From Lachnospiraceae bacterium (GTDB lineage: Bacteria > Bacillota > Clostridia > Lachnospirales > Lachnospiraceae): 64,000 nucleotides of DNA. The notes below the pieces were generated by a model, which saw only the letters and a list, made by a program, of their open reading frames with translations, was not told the origin of the DNA and ran no database searches. This document shows positions 1 to 8,997 of the stretch, in pieces. Positions within the stretch are counted from its first letter, which is position 1. The number at the start of each line of letters is the position of its first letter. The translations under genes and the position numbers were made by a program. The DNA is taken from positions 372,001 to 436,000 of the forward strand of contig JALCKY010000002.1 in NCBI GenBank assembly GCA_022647575.1, written 5' to 3'.

Positions 1-1818
1 GGCTATACCTATTTTGATCCCGGCACGCAGAAAAAAGTGCATCTGAACAGGAAGACAGCGGCCGCCCTCGACAGCGAAGCCTTCTGCTTCTACAAGCCGC
101 TGCCGCTGAAATCCATTTCCGTACCGGACATCATGCTCTATATTTTCCGCTGTCTCTCGAAATCCGATTTCGTGCTCATCGCGGCAGCCGCCCTGGCCGC
201 TGCCCTGATCGGCCTGCTGATCCCGAAACTCAGCCAGATCATTTACGGCAATGTTGTTTCCGGCACGGATATGACGCTGTTTTATGCCGTCTTTTTCTTC
301 CTGGCTTCCGTCAGCATTACCATGCTCCTGATCAATACGGCAAAAACGCTCCTTACCGAAAGAGTGGAAACGAAAATGACCCTCGGCGTGGAAGCAGCCG
401 GCATGATGCGGATTCTCTCCCTGCCGGCGGATTTTTTCCGGGATTACAGTTCCGGCGAACTTTCCAACCGCATCGGCTATCTGAATACGCTGTGCACCTC
501 CCTGTCGCAGATTCTGCTGGCGACGGGACTGACTTCGGTCTTCTCACTGGTCTATATTGTACAGATGGTGCAGTTCGGACCCGGACTTGCGGTTCCGGGA
601 ATCCTTTTGATCCTGATTTCCGTCGCTTTCTCCGCCATCACATCCCTGGCCCAGATTTCCTATTATAAAAAGACCATGGAACTGACTGCCAAAGAAAGCG
701 GTCTTACCTATTCCCTGGTGGCCGGAGTCCAGAAGCTCCGTCTTTCCGGAGCCGAAAACCGTGCTTTTGCCCAATGGGCCAAATCCTATACGCCGATTGC
801 CCAGCGCACTTACGACCCGCCGGCCTTCCTGCGTTTAAGCGGTGTTTTCCTGTCCGGCATTTCCCTGATCGGCACGGTCGTCATTTATTATTTCTCGATC
901 ACCACCAAAGTCTCCCTGGCCAATTACTTTGCCTTCAATTCCGCCTATGCAACGGTCATGGGCGCCTTTTCCTCGCTTGTCGCAATGGCTTCCAGCATTG
1001 CTCAGATCCGTCCGATGATGGATATGCTGCGGCCGATCATCAAGACGCAGCCGGAGATTGCGGCAAATAAAGAAGTCGTTACCAATCTTCCGTCCGGCAT
1101 TTCCATCGATCACGTATCCTTCCGCTATTCGGAAACCTCGCCGTATATTTTCGACCAGCTTTCCCTGCAGATTCGTTCAGGAGAGTATCTGGCCATCGTC
1201 GGAAAGACCGGATGCGGCAAGTCGACCCTGGTGAGGATGCTGCTCGGATTTGAGACTCCTCAGAAAGGTGCCATCTATTACGGCGGCAAGGATCTCAGCA
1301 GCCTCGACCTGAAATCACTCCGCCGGCATATCGGCAGCGTCATGCAGAACGGCAGGCTCTTCCAGGGGGACATCTATTCCAATATCGTCATTACCGCTCC
1401 CTGGCTGACCATGGACGATGCCTGGGCCGCAGCTGAAAAAGCAGGCATGGCAGAGGATATCCGGCAGATGCCGATGGGCATGAACACGCTGATCGCGGAA
1501 GGCTCCGGCGGCATTTCCGGAGGACAGAAGCAGCGCCTGATGATTGCCCGTGCCCTCGCCCCGAATCCGAAAATCCTGATCTTCGACGAAGCAACAAGCG
1601 CTCTCGACAACCTGACGCAGAAAATCGTCACGGATTCGCTGAATAAAGAGAAATGTACCCGCATCGTCATTGCGCATCGTCTTTCCACCATCAGACAGTG
1701 CGACCGCATCGTCGTCCTTGCGGACGGAAAGATTGCCGAAGACGGGACCTATGACCAGCTGATAGCAAAGAACGGCCTGTTCGCGGAACTGGTGGAGCGT
1801 CAGCGCCTGGATGTCTGA
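1..1818 (+). CDS. NHLP-type bacteriocin ABC exporter, permease/ATPase (5' partial)
   Basis: The reading frame is open from base 1, so the start lies outside the window; the GTG at 37 is only an internal codon. The visible part has a short linker, a six-helix exporter membrane domain (nt ~160-1050) and a C-terminal ABC ATPase. The ATPase shows Walker A GKTGCGKST (nt ~1200), signature SGGQKQR (~1515), Walker B LIFDEATSALD and the switch His in AHRLSTI. The linker words CFYKPLPLKSIS and the overall layout resemble the ATP-binding exporter subunit of NHLM/NHLP leader-peptide systems (TIGR03797-like, from memory). Such proteins export modified peptides made from nitrile-hydratase-like or Nif11-like leaders. 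No precursor or modification gene is seen downstream, so the rest of the system would lie to the left. Confidence 0.78.
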   Translation, partial: GYTYFDPGTQKKVHLNRKTAAALDSEAFCFYKPLPLKSISVPDIMLYIFRCLSKSDFVLIAAAALAAALIGLLIPKLSQIIYGNVVSGTDMTLFYAVFFFLASVSITMLLINTAKTLLTERVETKMTLGVEAAGMMRILSLPADFFRDYSSGELSNRIGYLNTLCTSLSQILLATGLTSVFSLVYIVQMVQFGPGLAVPGILLILISVAFSAITSLAQISYYKKTMELTAKESGLTYSLVAGVQKLRLSGAENRAFAQWAKSYTPIAQRTYDPPAFLRLSGVFLSGISLIGTVVIYYFSITTKVSLANYFAFNSAYATVMGAFSSLVAMASSIAQIRPMMDMLRPIIKTQPEIAANKEVVTNLPSGISIDHVSFRYSETSPYIFDQLSLQIRSGEYLAIVGKTGCGKSTLVRMLLGFETPQKGAIYYGGKDLSSLDLKSLRRHIGSVMQNGRLFQGDIYSNIVITAPWLTMDDAWAAAEKAGMAEDIRQMPMGMNTLIAEGSGGISGGQKQRLMIARALAPNPKILIFDEATSALDNLTQKIVTDSLNKEKCTRIVIAHRLSTIRQCDRIVVLADGKIAEDGTYDQLIAKNGLFAELVERQRLDV

Positions 1819-1900
1819 TCCTTTTCCGCTGTCCGGAAATCAGCAGTGATTTTCTTTCCGCTGCCGGGAAATCAGCGGGAATGCCTTTCCTGGGGAATGA
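1819..1900. repeat. two imperfect ~30-bp direct repeats between convergent genes
   Basis: After the exporter stop, a block beginning TTTTCCGCTGTCCGGAAATC is followed by a variant beginning TTTCCGCTGCCGGGAAATC. The second copy can fold (CCGCTG with CAGCGG). It may help end transcription from both sides. No other feature is seen before the DUF5702 gene. Confidence 0.4.
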
Positions 1901-1923
1901 TCTGAAAAGAGCTTCGTATTTTT

Positions 1924-3423
1924 TTATTTTTTTTGAACGGCATCCCCGCAGATTTTCCGGTAACACATCGTTTTTTCCGTCGTAAATACCTTGCGCCCTT
2001 CGGCTTCTGCTTTCATTTCCACGGTAAGAGAATCAAAACAGCAGTCCAGACGGAAGTTCCCGCGGCCCGATTCACGGATCGTGCTTTCCGTCATGTCCAT
2101 GGCCCGGCTGACGCGTTCCTCTGCCGAAGTCAGATACAGGAAAATGCGCAGATAATCCTCATAGTCCGTCCCGGCCGCAGCCCGTCTCCGGAAGCTGTCC
2201 ATCCGGGAGGAAAAGCCGGGGACATCGCTCAGCTGAAGCTGCCAGTCCTGAAAAGTCTTGACCAGGGGAATATGGTCTCCGTCGAGCAGTCCTCTCACAT
2301 CGATCAGGCTTTCGCAGAAAGCCCAGCCGGCAGTCAGGATTGCCTGAATGGCCGGAGCGGCCTCCGGATTCAGGAGAATGGCTGCCAGGATTTCCGCAGT
2401 CGTTTCTGCCTGCAGACGGAGTTCGGAATTCGTCATGATCAGAAGGATGTTCACGCCTTCCCTCGTCAGCAGAAGCCGGCTGACCACATTTTCCAGATTT
2501 GCCGTGTCGCTGTCCTTTCCTGCAATCATGTATTCCGCCTGATAGGAAAGCCCGCTTTTTTCCGTCGGCTTCCGGTACGTTCCGTAATGGGTCAGAAGAT
2601 ATTCATCCAGCCAGAGGGAATTGACGGCATCCTCCGGCGAAACGGAAACGTCAATGACGCCCATGCCGCTTTCCTTCTGACGTCCGCTTAAAAGTTCAGA
2701 CGCCGCGGCCTGTTTTCCGGATACTTCCGAAACATCCTGACAGACAAGATTGAGGATGGAGGTTGCCTTTACCCTGATGATTTCGCCCATCGGATTTTTA
2801 AAATCCGGCGGAATTTCGACCGGCTTCTTTTTTTCCGCCGCTTCATTTTCCGTCTTCTCCCGGGCAGCCTGTGCCTCCAGCTCCGCATAATCCGCAGCAA
2901 GGTTTCCGCCGTCCGGATTTCCGCCGTCTGTTTCCTGCTGCTGAACGATCGAAGCGTTTTTACCAATTTCATCCTTTAAAAGGCGAATGCCCTGAATCCC
3001 TGCCGTCTGCGTCATATAATCGATTGCCTGTGCCGCAAACGCTGCCCCTGCGCAGTCTGTCGCAAGCGTATAGCCCGTGATGCTGCCTCCTGCTTCTTTG
3101 AGTGAGAAAAGATTCTTTCCGCCGGACAGATTTCCCTTATCGGGGCTGAGAAGATAACTCATCGAATCCGTCAGGCGGTCGTAGCATTTCCCGAGGGAAA
3201 GCTGCGAGGAGCCGCAGCTGCCGTCGACAAAAAAGACATCGTACCTGTCCAGGAGATCGCGGTCATACTGCGCAAACAGGGAAAACATTGCCTGGTCCGC
3301 TGCATTTGCCAGCTGCATCCGGCAGGCTGACACCTTCACCGAAAGGATGGAGGTGCAGATCAGCGAAATCATGACCGTGAGCATCAGGCTCAGATAAATG
3401 GTAATGCTTCCTTTACGGTTCAA
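1924..3423 (-). CDS. DUF5702 tad-locus protein (TadG-like)
   Basis: A 499-residue protein starting NRKGSITIYLSL, with one N-terminal membrane helix (about residues 8-30) and a large, probably extracellular, remainder. This matches the DUF5702 proteins found in Gram-positive tad loci; helix-plus-exterior resembles TadE/TadG pseudopilin-like proteins. The charged stretch around residues 180-210 looks like a flexible linker. The start codon is TTG at 3423, preceded by AAGGAGAG; an ATG five bases upstream is out of frame and stops at once. It lies 24 bp after the Flp pilin and probably shares its transcript. The tad assembly ATPase and membrane genes are 40 kb away, which is unusual. Confidence 0.75.
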   Translation of the reverse strand: MNRKGSITIYLSLMLTVMISLICTSILSVKVSACRMQLANAADQAMFSLFAQYDRDLLDRYDVFFVDGSCGSSQLSLGKCYDRLTDSMSYLLSPDKGNLSGGKNLFSLKEAGGSITGYTLATDCAGAAFAAQAIDYMTQTAGIQGIRLLKDEIGKNASIVQQQETDGGNPDGGNLAADYAELEAQAAREKTENEAAEKKKPVEIPPDFKNPMGEIIRVKATSILNLVCQDVSEVSGKQAAASELLSGRQKESGMGVIDVSVSPEDAVNSLWLDEYLLTHYGTYRKPTEKSGLSYQAEYMIAGKDSDTANLENVVSRLLLTREGVNILLIMTNSELRLQAETTAEILAAILLNPEAAPAIQAILTAGWAFCESLIDVRGLLDGDHIPLVKTFQDWQLQLSDVPGFSSRMDSFRRRAAAGTDYEDYLRIFLYLTSAEERVSRAMDMTESTIRESGRGNFRLDCCFDSLTVEMKAEAEGRKVFTTEKTMCYRKICGDAVQKK

Positions 3424-3447
3424 GGCATTCTCTCCTTATGGGATTCT

Positions 3448-3615
3448 CTAGACGCTTTCGCTTTGTGATGTGACTTTCCCGAGAATGGAATTGACAAGAC
3501 TGATCAGCTGCTTTTTAAAGATAAGCACTAAAGCGATCAAAACGAGTAAGACAAGGATTATCTCAATGGTAGTCACTCCGGACTCGTCCTGACAGAACGC
3601 ACGCAGTTCGTCCAT
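3448..3615 (-). CDS. Flp-type pilin, 55 residues
   Basis: Short gene running ATG (3615) to TAG (3448). The product begins MDELRAFCQDESG, followed by VTTIEIILVLLVLIALVLI, then a short basic/polar tail. Cutting after Gly13 would put Glu at position +5 of the mature protein, the hallmark of type IV and Flp pilins cut by an A24 prepilin peptidase; such a peptidase is encoded at 51287-51823. A near-perfect ribosome site (GGGAAAGGAGGTG) sits just upstream. The gene is followed 24 bp later by the DUF5702 gene. A strong hairpin (3726-3760) and a weak promoter (TTGAGC, 18 bp, TATGGT) precede it. The call rests on helix placement, +5 Glu and neighbourhood. Confidence 0.85.
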   Translation of the reverse strand: MDELRAFCQDESGVTTIEIILVLLVLIALVLIFKKQLISLVNSILGKVTSQSESV

Positions 3616-3725
3616 GCGCCTCACCTCCTTTCCCGTATGTTTTTCAAAAAGGGAATGTCTTTCAGAACTTCCAGATTTGATAAAGAAACCATACTCTCAA
3701 AGCCATGGATTGCTCAAGACGCAAA

Positions 3726-3760
3726 AATGCACGAATAATCGGCTGGATTATTCGTGCATT
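3726..3760 (-). terminator. 15-bp stem hairpin, copy 1 of a four-member family
   Basis: AATGCACGAATAATC pairs perfectly with GATTATTCGTGCATT across a five-base loop. On the minus strand the stem is followed by TTTTT, so it can end the amidohydrolase transcript. It also sits about ten bases upstream of the candidate flp promoter. Near-identical or co-varying copies occur at 11874, 48466 and 51959. Confidence 0.75.
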
Positions 3761-3810
3761 TCGATGAACATCATAAGGGGCTGTATGAAAAGGAATCGTT
3801 CCGGAAAAGC

Positions 3811-5205
3811 TTAACTGTTCTTCCAGATCTCAGGAAACCGGCTCCGCAGAACTTTTGAGCAGCAGGCTTCTGCATTCCCTGCTTCTTTTTCCTCATCGAT
3901 ACCGCAGAGGTGCCCGTCCTGATAAACGATTCTGCCGTTGACCATGGTCATATCCGCAGGTCCGGTAATCCCGCATTTTGCCAGAAGATTCTTCGGGTCG
4001 TGCAGAGTCCCTGCATATTCGATTTTTCCGGCATCAACAGAAAAGAGATCAGCTGCTTTTCCTTTTTCAAGAGATCCCAGATCCGTACGTCCGAGGGTTT
4101 TCGCCCCGTTCACGGTTGCCATCTTCAGGACATCGTAGCCGCTCAGTCCGTGTCCGCGTTCCTTTGCATAATAGGACTGCATCAGATAGGCCATCCGCAT
4201 GCTGTCCAGCAGATTGGAAGAGTCATTTGTAGCCGATCCGTCACAGCCGAGGCTGACATTGACACCGGCTTCTTTCATGTCTGCTATGTCAATAATCGGA
4301 TACCCGCCCAGAACGGCAGGTGCCGGGCAATGAGAAATCCCGGTTCCTTCTTTTCCTGCCCTCCGGTATTCCTCCGGTGTCAGTTCCCAGCAATGTGCGT
4401 AGAATACATCTTTCCCTGCAAAACCGACAGACTCGCAGAAATCCAGCGTTCTCATTCCGTATCGCTGCAGGATTCCCTCATTTTCACCTTCTCCCAGGTG
4501 GGTGTGAAGGAAGACTCCTTTGTCCCGTGCAAATCTGACGCTTTCTTCAAATGTCTCACGGAAGCAGTTGATCGGCTGACAGGGAGAGACCACGATCCTG
4601 CTCATGGAAAATGGATTCGGATCATCATACCTGTCAATCAGGCGTTCGCAGTCCTTCAGGAATTCGTCCGTCGTCTCCAGCATTTCTTCGGGAATGCTTC
4701 CGCCCTTGTCCCTGGGGAGGGTATTGCATCCTCTCCCGGCATGATAGCGGATGCCGAGTTTTGCCGCCGCTTCCATCTGGCGGTCTACCGGTCTTTTCCC
4801 CGTCTTTTCTGTGTAGCAGTACTGATGGTCGAAGGCACAGGTACAGCCGTGTTTCAGCAGATCGCCCATCGCTGTCAGTGACGAATAATAAATGACATCA
4901 TCATCGATTTCCTTGAAAATCCGGTAGATGCGGTCAATCCAGCTCATGACCGTCATATTCGGATAATCAATGGTCTCCAGGTTTCTGACAAATGTCTGAA
5001 AGAAATGATGATGCGTATTGATTAAGCCCGGGTAAATGATCTTCCCCGTCATATCCAGGATTTCCGCATCGGCCGATGCCTGGAGTCGGCTGCCGATCCC
5101 AGCTATCGAACGGTCTTTGATCAGAATATCCGCATTTTTATAAACCCGGTCTGTCTGATCGCAGCTCACAACAGCCGCTGCATTTTTCAGAAGGATTTCA
5201 CTCAT
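3811..5205 (-). CDS. 8-oxoguanine-deaminase-like amidohydrolase
   Basis: Metal-dependent aminohydrolase of the SsnA/ATZ/TRZ group. The metal and catalytic motifs are in order: NTHHHFFQT near residue 65, HTHLGEGENE mid-protein, HCWEL, and GCDGSATND with the catalytic Asp. This pattern is closest, from memory, to 8-oxoguanine and chlorotriazine-type deaminases acting on amino-substituted N-heterocycles. I start at the ATG at 5205 (MSEILLKN), preceded by GAGGTG; an upstream in-frame ATG at 5223 would place that ribosome site inside the gene. The start overlaps the end of the GH3 gene by 8 bp, suggesting coupled translation. The exact substrate cannot be read from sequence. It ends the sugar-transport/GH3 operon. 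Confidence 0.75.
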   Translation of the reverse strand: MSEILLKNAAAVVSCDQTDRVYKNADILIKDRSIAGIGSRLQASADAEILDMTGKIIYPGLINTHHHFFQTFVRNLETIDYPNMTVMSWIDRIYRIFKEIDDDVIYYSSLTAMGDLLKHGCTCAFDHQYCYTEKTGKRPVDRQMEAAAKLGIRYHAGRGCNTLPRDKGGSIPEEMLETTDEFLKDCERLIDRYDDPNPFSMSRIVVSPCQPINCFRETFEESVRFARDKGVFLHTHLGEGENEGILQRYGMRTLDFCESVGFAGKDVFYAHCWELTPEEYRRAGKEGTGISHCPAPAVLGGYPIIDIADMKEAGVNVSLGCDGSATNDSSNLLDSMRMAYLMQSYYAKERGHGLSGYDVLKMATVNGAKTLGRTDLGSLEKGKAADLFSVDAGKIEYAGTLHDPKNLLAKCGITGPADMTMVNGRIVYQDGHLCGIDEEKEAGNAEACCSKVLRSRFPEIWKNS

Positions 5206-7519
5206 GCTGATCGAGCACCTCATTCATTTGATAGATCAAATCATCGATTTCTTCATCGGAAACCATTCCGTGGCTGAACATGTCAAGATACGATCTGACA
5301 GACCAGAAAGAATTCGCAATGCTTTCCTGAACCTGCTTTGTAACCTGTTCCTTCGTGAGCAGGCCCCTGGCCTCCGCAAAATCAAAAAACATCTTCTTTG
5401 TGACTCTGTTGGAGAACATTTCATAGAACCCGCAGTCACCGTTCAGGTGATCGATCCGGAAATGATCCTTTTTCCGTCTGACCCTGAGTTTTTCACGGAT
5501 GTCCCTGCTCGACGAAGCAAACTCAATGTCATAAGATGCCGAATCGACTGTCCACTTATGGTTGACCGGATCAAAACAGCTGAAGTCTCTCCTGTCCAGT
5601 TCGAAAACCAGCGTTTTCTTCTGTCCGGGTTTCAGATTTACTTTTTCATAGCCTTTCAGTTCCCGGACCGGTCTGTCAAAGAAGCTGTTCCTGGGAGAAA
5701 CATAGAGTTCTGCCGTTTCTTTTCCTTCCCGCTCTCCGGTATTCTTGATATCAACAGCAACACGGACCTTGTCATCCGATTCACTCAGAAGCTGAGGTGC
5801 GGAATATTCGAACGAAGTATAGGAAAGACCGAACCCGAACGGGAAAAGAGGTTCGATTCCTTTTTTATCATAGTAGCGGTAGCCGACATAATAGCTCTCC
5901 CCGTACAGTTTATGAAAAGGATCGCTGTGGAACGTCAGATAGGCCGGAGCATCTTTTTCCTGTTTCGGGACTGTAACCGGCAGCTTTCCGCTCGGGCATG
6001 TACGGCCGAACAGGATGTTCGCAAGTGCCTTTCCCATGCCTTCCCCGCCGTACCATGTCTCAAAGACTGCATCCGTTTTGTCAATCCAAGGCATCTCGAT
6101 CACATCGCCCCCGGAAAGGATGACCGCGGTGTTTTCTGCTGTCCCCTGCAGTTCTTCAATCATTCTGCACTGTCCGGCATCCAAAGCCATATTCTTTCTG
6201 TTATACAGATCGGATTCGTTCGGAAGGGTTGTGCCGGCAAAAATCAGAGCAACATCGGCATCCTTTGCGGCTTTCTTCGCTTCGCTCAGCAGCTTCGGCG
6301 TCGTTCTGCCCTTTTCATCATAACCCGGTGCATAAACGATCACGGCATCATTTCCCGCTGCGGATTTGATTTCATCAAAAGGAATATCAATATTTTCGGA
6401 TCGGACAATGGCACATCCGCTTCCTACATACTGGGCCTCTTTTGCATAGCGTCCGATAACCGCGATCTTTTTCTTACCGTTCGGATCAAGCGGAAACAGA
6501 TGATTCTTATTTTTCAGGAGTACGATTGTTTCTTCCGCCGCCTCCTCACTCAGCTGATGTGCATAAACCGGATTGAACTTTTCATGGTCGGTGCAGGGCT
6601 TGGAATATTCAAAGACAAGACGAAGGATATGACGGACCCGTTCATCCACCAGCTTCTCGTCGATTTTTCCTTCTTTCACAAAGCGTTCAAGCTTTTCTGC
6701 ACTTGCCATTGAACAGGGCATCTGGAGATCCAGGCCTCCGACAGTTGCTTTTACGGAGTCCTTGACGGTTCCCCAGTCAGAAATCACTACTCCCTGATAT
6801 CCCCATTCTTTACGGAGAATATCCCGGAGCAGCATGGTGCTTTCGCTGATTTCCTCTCCGTTGATCTGATTGTATGCCGTCATGACCGTAGCGGGATGCG
6901 ACTTCTTTACGGCACGTTCAAAACCCGCAAGGTAGATTTCCCGCAGCGCTCTTTCGTCAACAGTCACATTGACCCTTGTTCTTCTGTCGTCTGAATTATG
7001 GCACAGAAAATGCTTGATGCTTGATCCGACGCCCATAGACTGAACGCCGCTGACCATTGCTGCCGCTGTTTCACCGCTCAGGCACGGATCTTCTGAATAA
7101 TATTCAAAATTCCGGGCCGTAAGCGGATGGCGGCGTATGTTCATGCCCGGGCCAAGCAGGACCCGGATGCCGAGCGCCCGGCATTCTAGTGCCAGATTCC
7201 TGCCCACTTCATTCATTAACTTTCTGTTCCACGCACAGGCCATTGCAGAACCTGATGGGTAGCAGGTTGCAGCATGTGTTTTTTCCATAGCTTCCGCGCT
7301 GTCGAAACTGCCGTGAATACAGTCGCGGAAATACGGCGGATCTTCCTCTTCGGAACCGGTCTGATAGCGGATTCCATTGGTTCCGTCACTTACATGGAGA
7401 GATGGTATGTGATACGGTTCAATTTCGTTCGTACGCCAGCTGTTTTTTCCCATGCACAGCTGAATTTTTTCATGTAAGCTGAGTTTTGAAATGATCTCAT
7501 CAATTTTTCTATTATTCAT
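5198..7519 (-). CDS. glycoside hydrolase family 3 beta-glycosidase
   Basis: A 773-residue GH3 enzyme. The N-terminal barrel contains the KHFLCHNSDDRR loop and the nucleophile motif VISDWG with Asp248. The second alpha/beta domain follows, then an Fn3-like domain around residues 590-680, and an unusual helical tail of roughly 80 residues. No signal peptide is seen, so it should act in the cytosol on oligosaccharides or glycosides brought in by the adjacent ABC importer. It lies 53 bp downstream of the binding-protein gene and overlaps the amidohydrolase gene. GH3 members release terminal beta-glucose, xylose, arabinose or N-acetylglucosamine; which one is not determined here. Confidence 0.9.
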   Translation of the reverse strand: MNNRKIDEIISKLSLHEKIQLCMGKNSWRTNEIEPYHIPSLHVSDGTNGIRYQTGSEEEDPPYFRDCIHGSFDSAEAMEKTHAATCYPSGSAMACAWNRKLMNEVGRNLALECRALGIRVLLGPGMNIRRHPLTARNFEYYSEDPCLSGETAAAMVSGVQSMGVGSSIKHFLCHNSDDRRTRVNVTVDERALREIYLAGFERAVKKSHPATVMTAYNQINGEEISESTMLLRDILRKEWGYQGVVISDWGTVKDSVKATVGGLDLQMPCSMASAEKLERFVKEGKIDEKLVDERVRHILRLVFEYSKPCTDHEKFNPVYAHQLSEEAAEETIVLLKNKNHLFPLDPNGKKKIAVIGRYAKEAQYVGSGCAIVRSENIDIPFDEIKSAAGNDAVIVYAPGYDEKGRTTPKLLSEAKKAAKDADVALIFAGTTLPNESDLYNRKNMALDAGQCRMIEELQGTAENTAVILSGGDVIEMPWIDKTDAVFETWYGGEGMGKALANILFGRTCPSGKLPVTVPKQEKDAPAYLTFHSDPFHKLYGESYYVGYRYYDKKGIEPLFPFGFGLSYTSFEYSAPQLLSESDDKVRVAVDIKNTGEREGKETAELYVSPRNSFFDRPVRELKGYEKVNLKPGQKKTLVFELDRRDFSCFDPVNHKWTVDSASYDIEFASSSRDIREKLRVRRKKDHFRIDHLNGDCGFYEMFSNRVTKKMFFDFAEARGLLTKEQVTKQVQESIANSFWSVRSYLDMFSHGMVSDEEIDDLIYQMNEVLDQHE

Positions 7520-7572
7520 GGTCCACCGTATTCCGCGTTTTCTGATCTTATGCTGCAGACACTGCTAAAGCA

Positions 7573-8964
7573 TTATCCGACAAGACTCTTCCACTCTGTC
7601 TGAATGGCATCCAGGAATTCATCTCTTGTTTCTTTTCCTGCGATGAACTTGCAGACTTCATTGCCTAAAGTTTCCAGTCCGCCATCCGGATAATAAGCAC
7701 TGTAGATACCGAGGACTTTTCCTTCCTCAACATACTTGGCGACATCTTTTCCAAGCGCGCCCATAGCACTGGTATCCGCGGAGAATGTTGAAAATCCCGG
7801 GATCAGCTGCAGCGTCGTCGTAATTCCCTTCTGTCCTTCAGCATCTTTTGCCAGCCAGTTCAGGAATTCCTTGACTTCCGGAAGCGCATCCGAATCCTTG
7901 TTAACGCCCCAGTAAGTGCCGCTGATGTAGATCTTATCGTTCTTGGAAGCATCGCTGAAAACAGGAACCGGCGTCAGTGCACAGTTGAGATTCGGGTCAA
8001 CTGCATCAAGTGTCGGCTGAGCCCAGTTGCCTCCGAAGGTCATGGCCGCCTGTCCGGATGCAAAATTCGAAGTCTGCGTATTGAAGTCTGTGGTTGTGGA
8101 ATTGTCGCAGAGCGTTGCTTCCAGCGTCAGGAAGTCTGCAAATTCCTGGAAGTACTTATTGTTCTTCAGGTCTGCAGTTCCTTCATTGAGCTGCTTGATC
8201 AAAGCCAGCGGATCATCCTGTGCGGCAAAAGCATAATTCAGGAAGAAGTTTGCCGGCTGGTAATACTCTGCATAATTTTCAATCAGCGGATAGGCGCAGA
8301 CATTGGCATCCTTGACTTTCTGAATCGCCGCTTTCAGCTCATCCGGTGTCGTCGGCATCGTCGTGACTCCTGCTTTTTCAAAATAGTCTTTGTTGTACAT
8401 ATAGGCGCTTCCTTCAACAGCAAGCGGGAACGCATAAATCTTGCCGTCGTCGGTCTGAATGATGCTTTTAGCAGCATCGAGCATGTCTCCTGTCCATGAC
8501 TCATCCGATAAATCCGCCAGATGACTCTGCCATGTCATTACATCCGAATAGCCCTGGATTGTAAAGAGATCCGGTGCACTGTCGCTTGCAAATTTTGCTT
8601 TTAATTCTCTGTATAGGAAATCATTTGATGTCGATTCGACTTCAAACTGAATGTTCGGATGTTCCTTTGTATAAGCTGCCGTTAATGTTTTCAGTCCTTC
8701 ATCGATTTCAACCTTATTGGAATAAATCTTGATTGTTTTTGTCTCTCCCGCATCGGCTGATGATGCCGCCGTGCTGGCTGCCGTCGATGCCGCTGTCGAT
8801 GCTGCTGCAGAAGCTGCCGTACTTGCCGCTGCCGAAGCTGCTTTCGATTCTGCCGTACTTGCTGCTGTTGACGCAGATGAAGACCCGCATGCCGAAAGTC
8901 CCGCTGCAAGAGAAGCCGCAAGCACGATTGCTGAAACCTGTTTCCATAGCCTGATTTTTTTCAT
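7573..8964 (-). CDS. ABC sugar-binding lipoprotein
   Basis: Extracytoplasmic solute-binding protein of the family-1 (MalE-like) type, 463 residues. A lipoprotein signal peptide ends at LSAC (Cys26). It is followed by a low-complexity Ser/Ala/Thr linker of about 40 residues built from AAST-like units, then the binding domain with motifs such as FPLAVEGSAYMYNKDYFEKAG. The linker probably spaces the domain from the membrane. A textbook ribosome site (AAGGAGGAAATT) precedes the ATG. It is the third gene of the operon, after two permeases. No ATPase gene is present, so a shared MsmK-type ATPase encoded elsewhere is likely. Confidence 0.93.
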   Translation of the reverse strand: MKKIRLWKQVSAIVLAASLAAGLSACGSSSASTAASTAESKAASAAASTAASAAASTAASTAASTAASSADAGETKTIKIYSNKVEIDEGLKTLTAAYTKEHPNIQFEVESTSNDFLYRELKAKFASDSAPDLFTIQGYSDVMTWQSHLADLSDESWTGDMLDAAKSIIQTDDGKIYAFPLAVEGSAYMYNKDYFEKAGVTTMPTTPDELKAAIQKVKDANVCAYPLIENYAEYYQPANFFLNYAFAAQDDPLALIKQLNEGTADLKNNKYFQEFADFLTLEATLCDNSTTTDFNTQTSNFASGQAAMTFGGNWAQPTLDAVDPNLNCALTPVPVFSDASKNDKIYISGTYWGVNKDSDALPEVKEFLNWLAKDAEGQKGITTTLQLIPGFSTFSADTSAMGALGKDVAKYVEEGKVLGIYSAYYPDGGLETLGNEVCKFIAGKETRDEFLDAIQTEWKSLVG

Positions 8965-8997
8965 AATTTCCTCCTTTATCTTCCCTTCCGTTTATCT

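Noticed and set aside
5204-6712. 502-codon open frame on the plus strand
   Set aside because: Antisense to the GH3 gene, no domain recognised.
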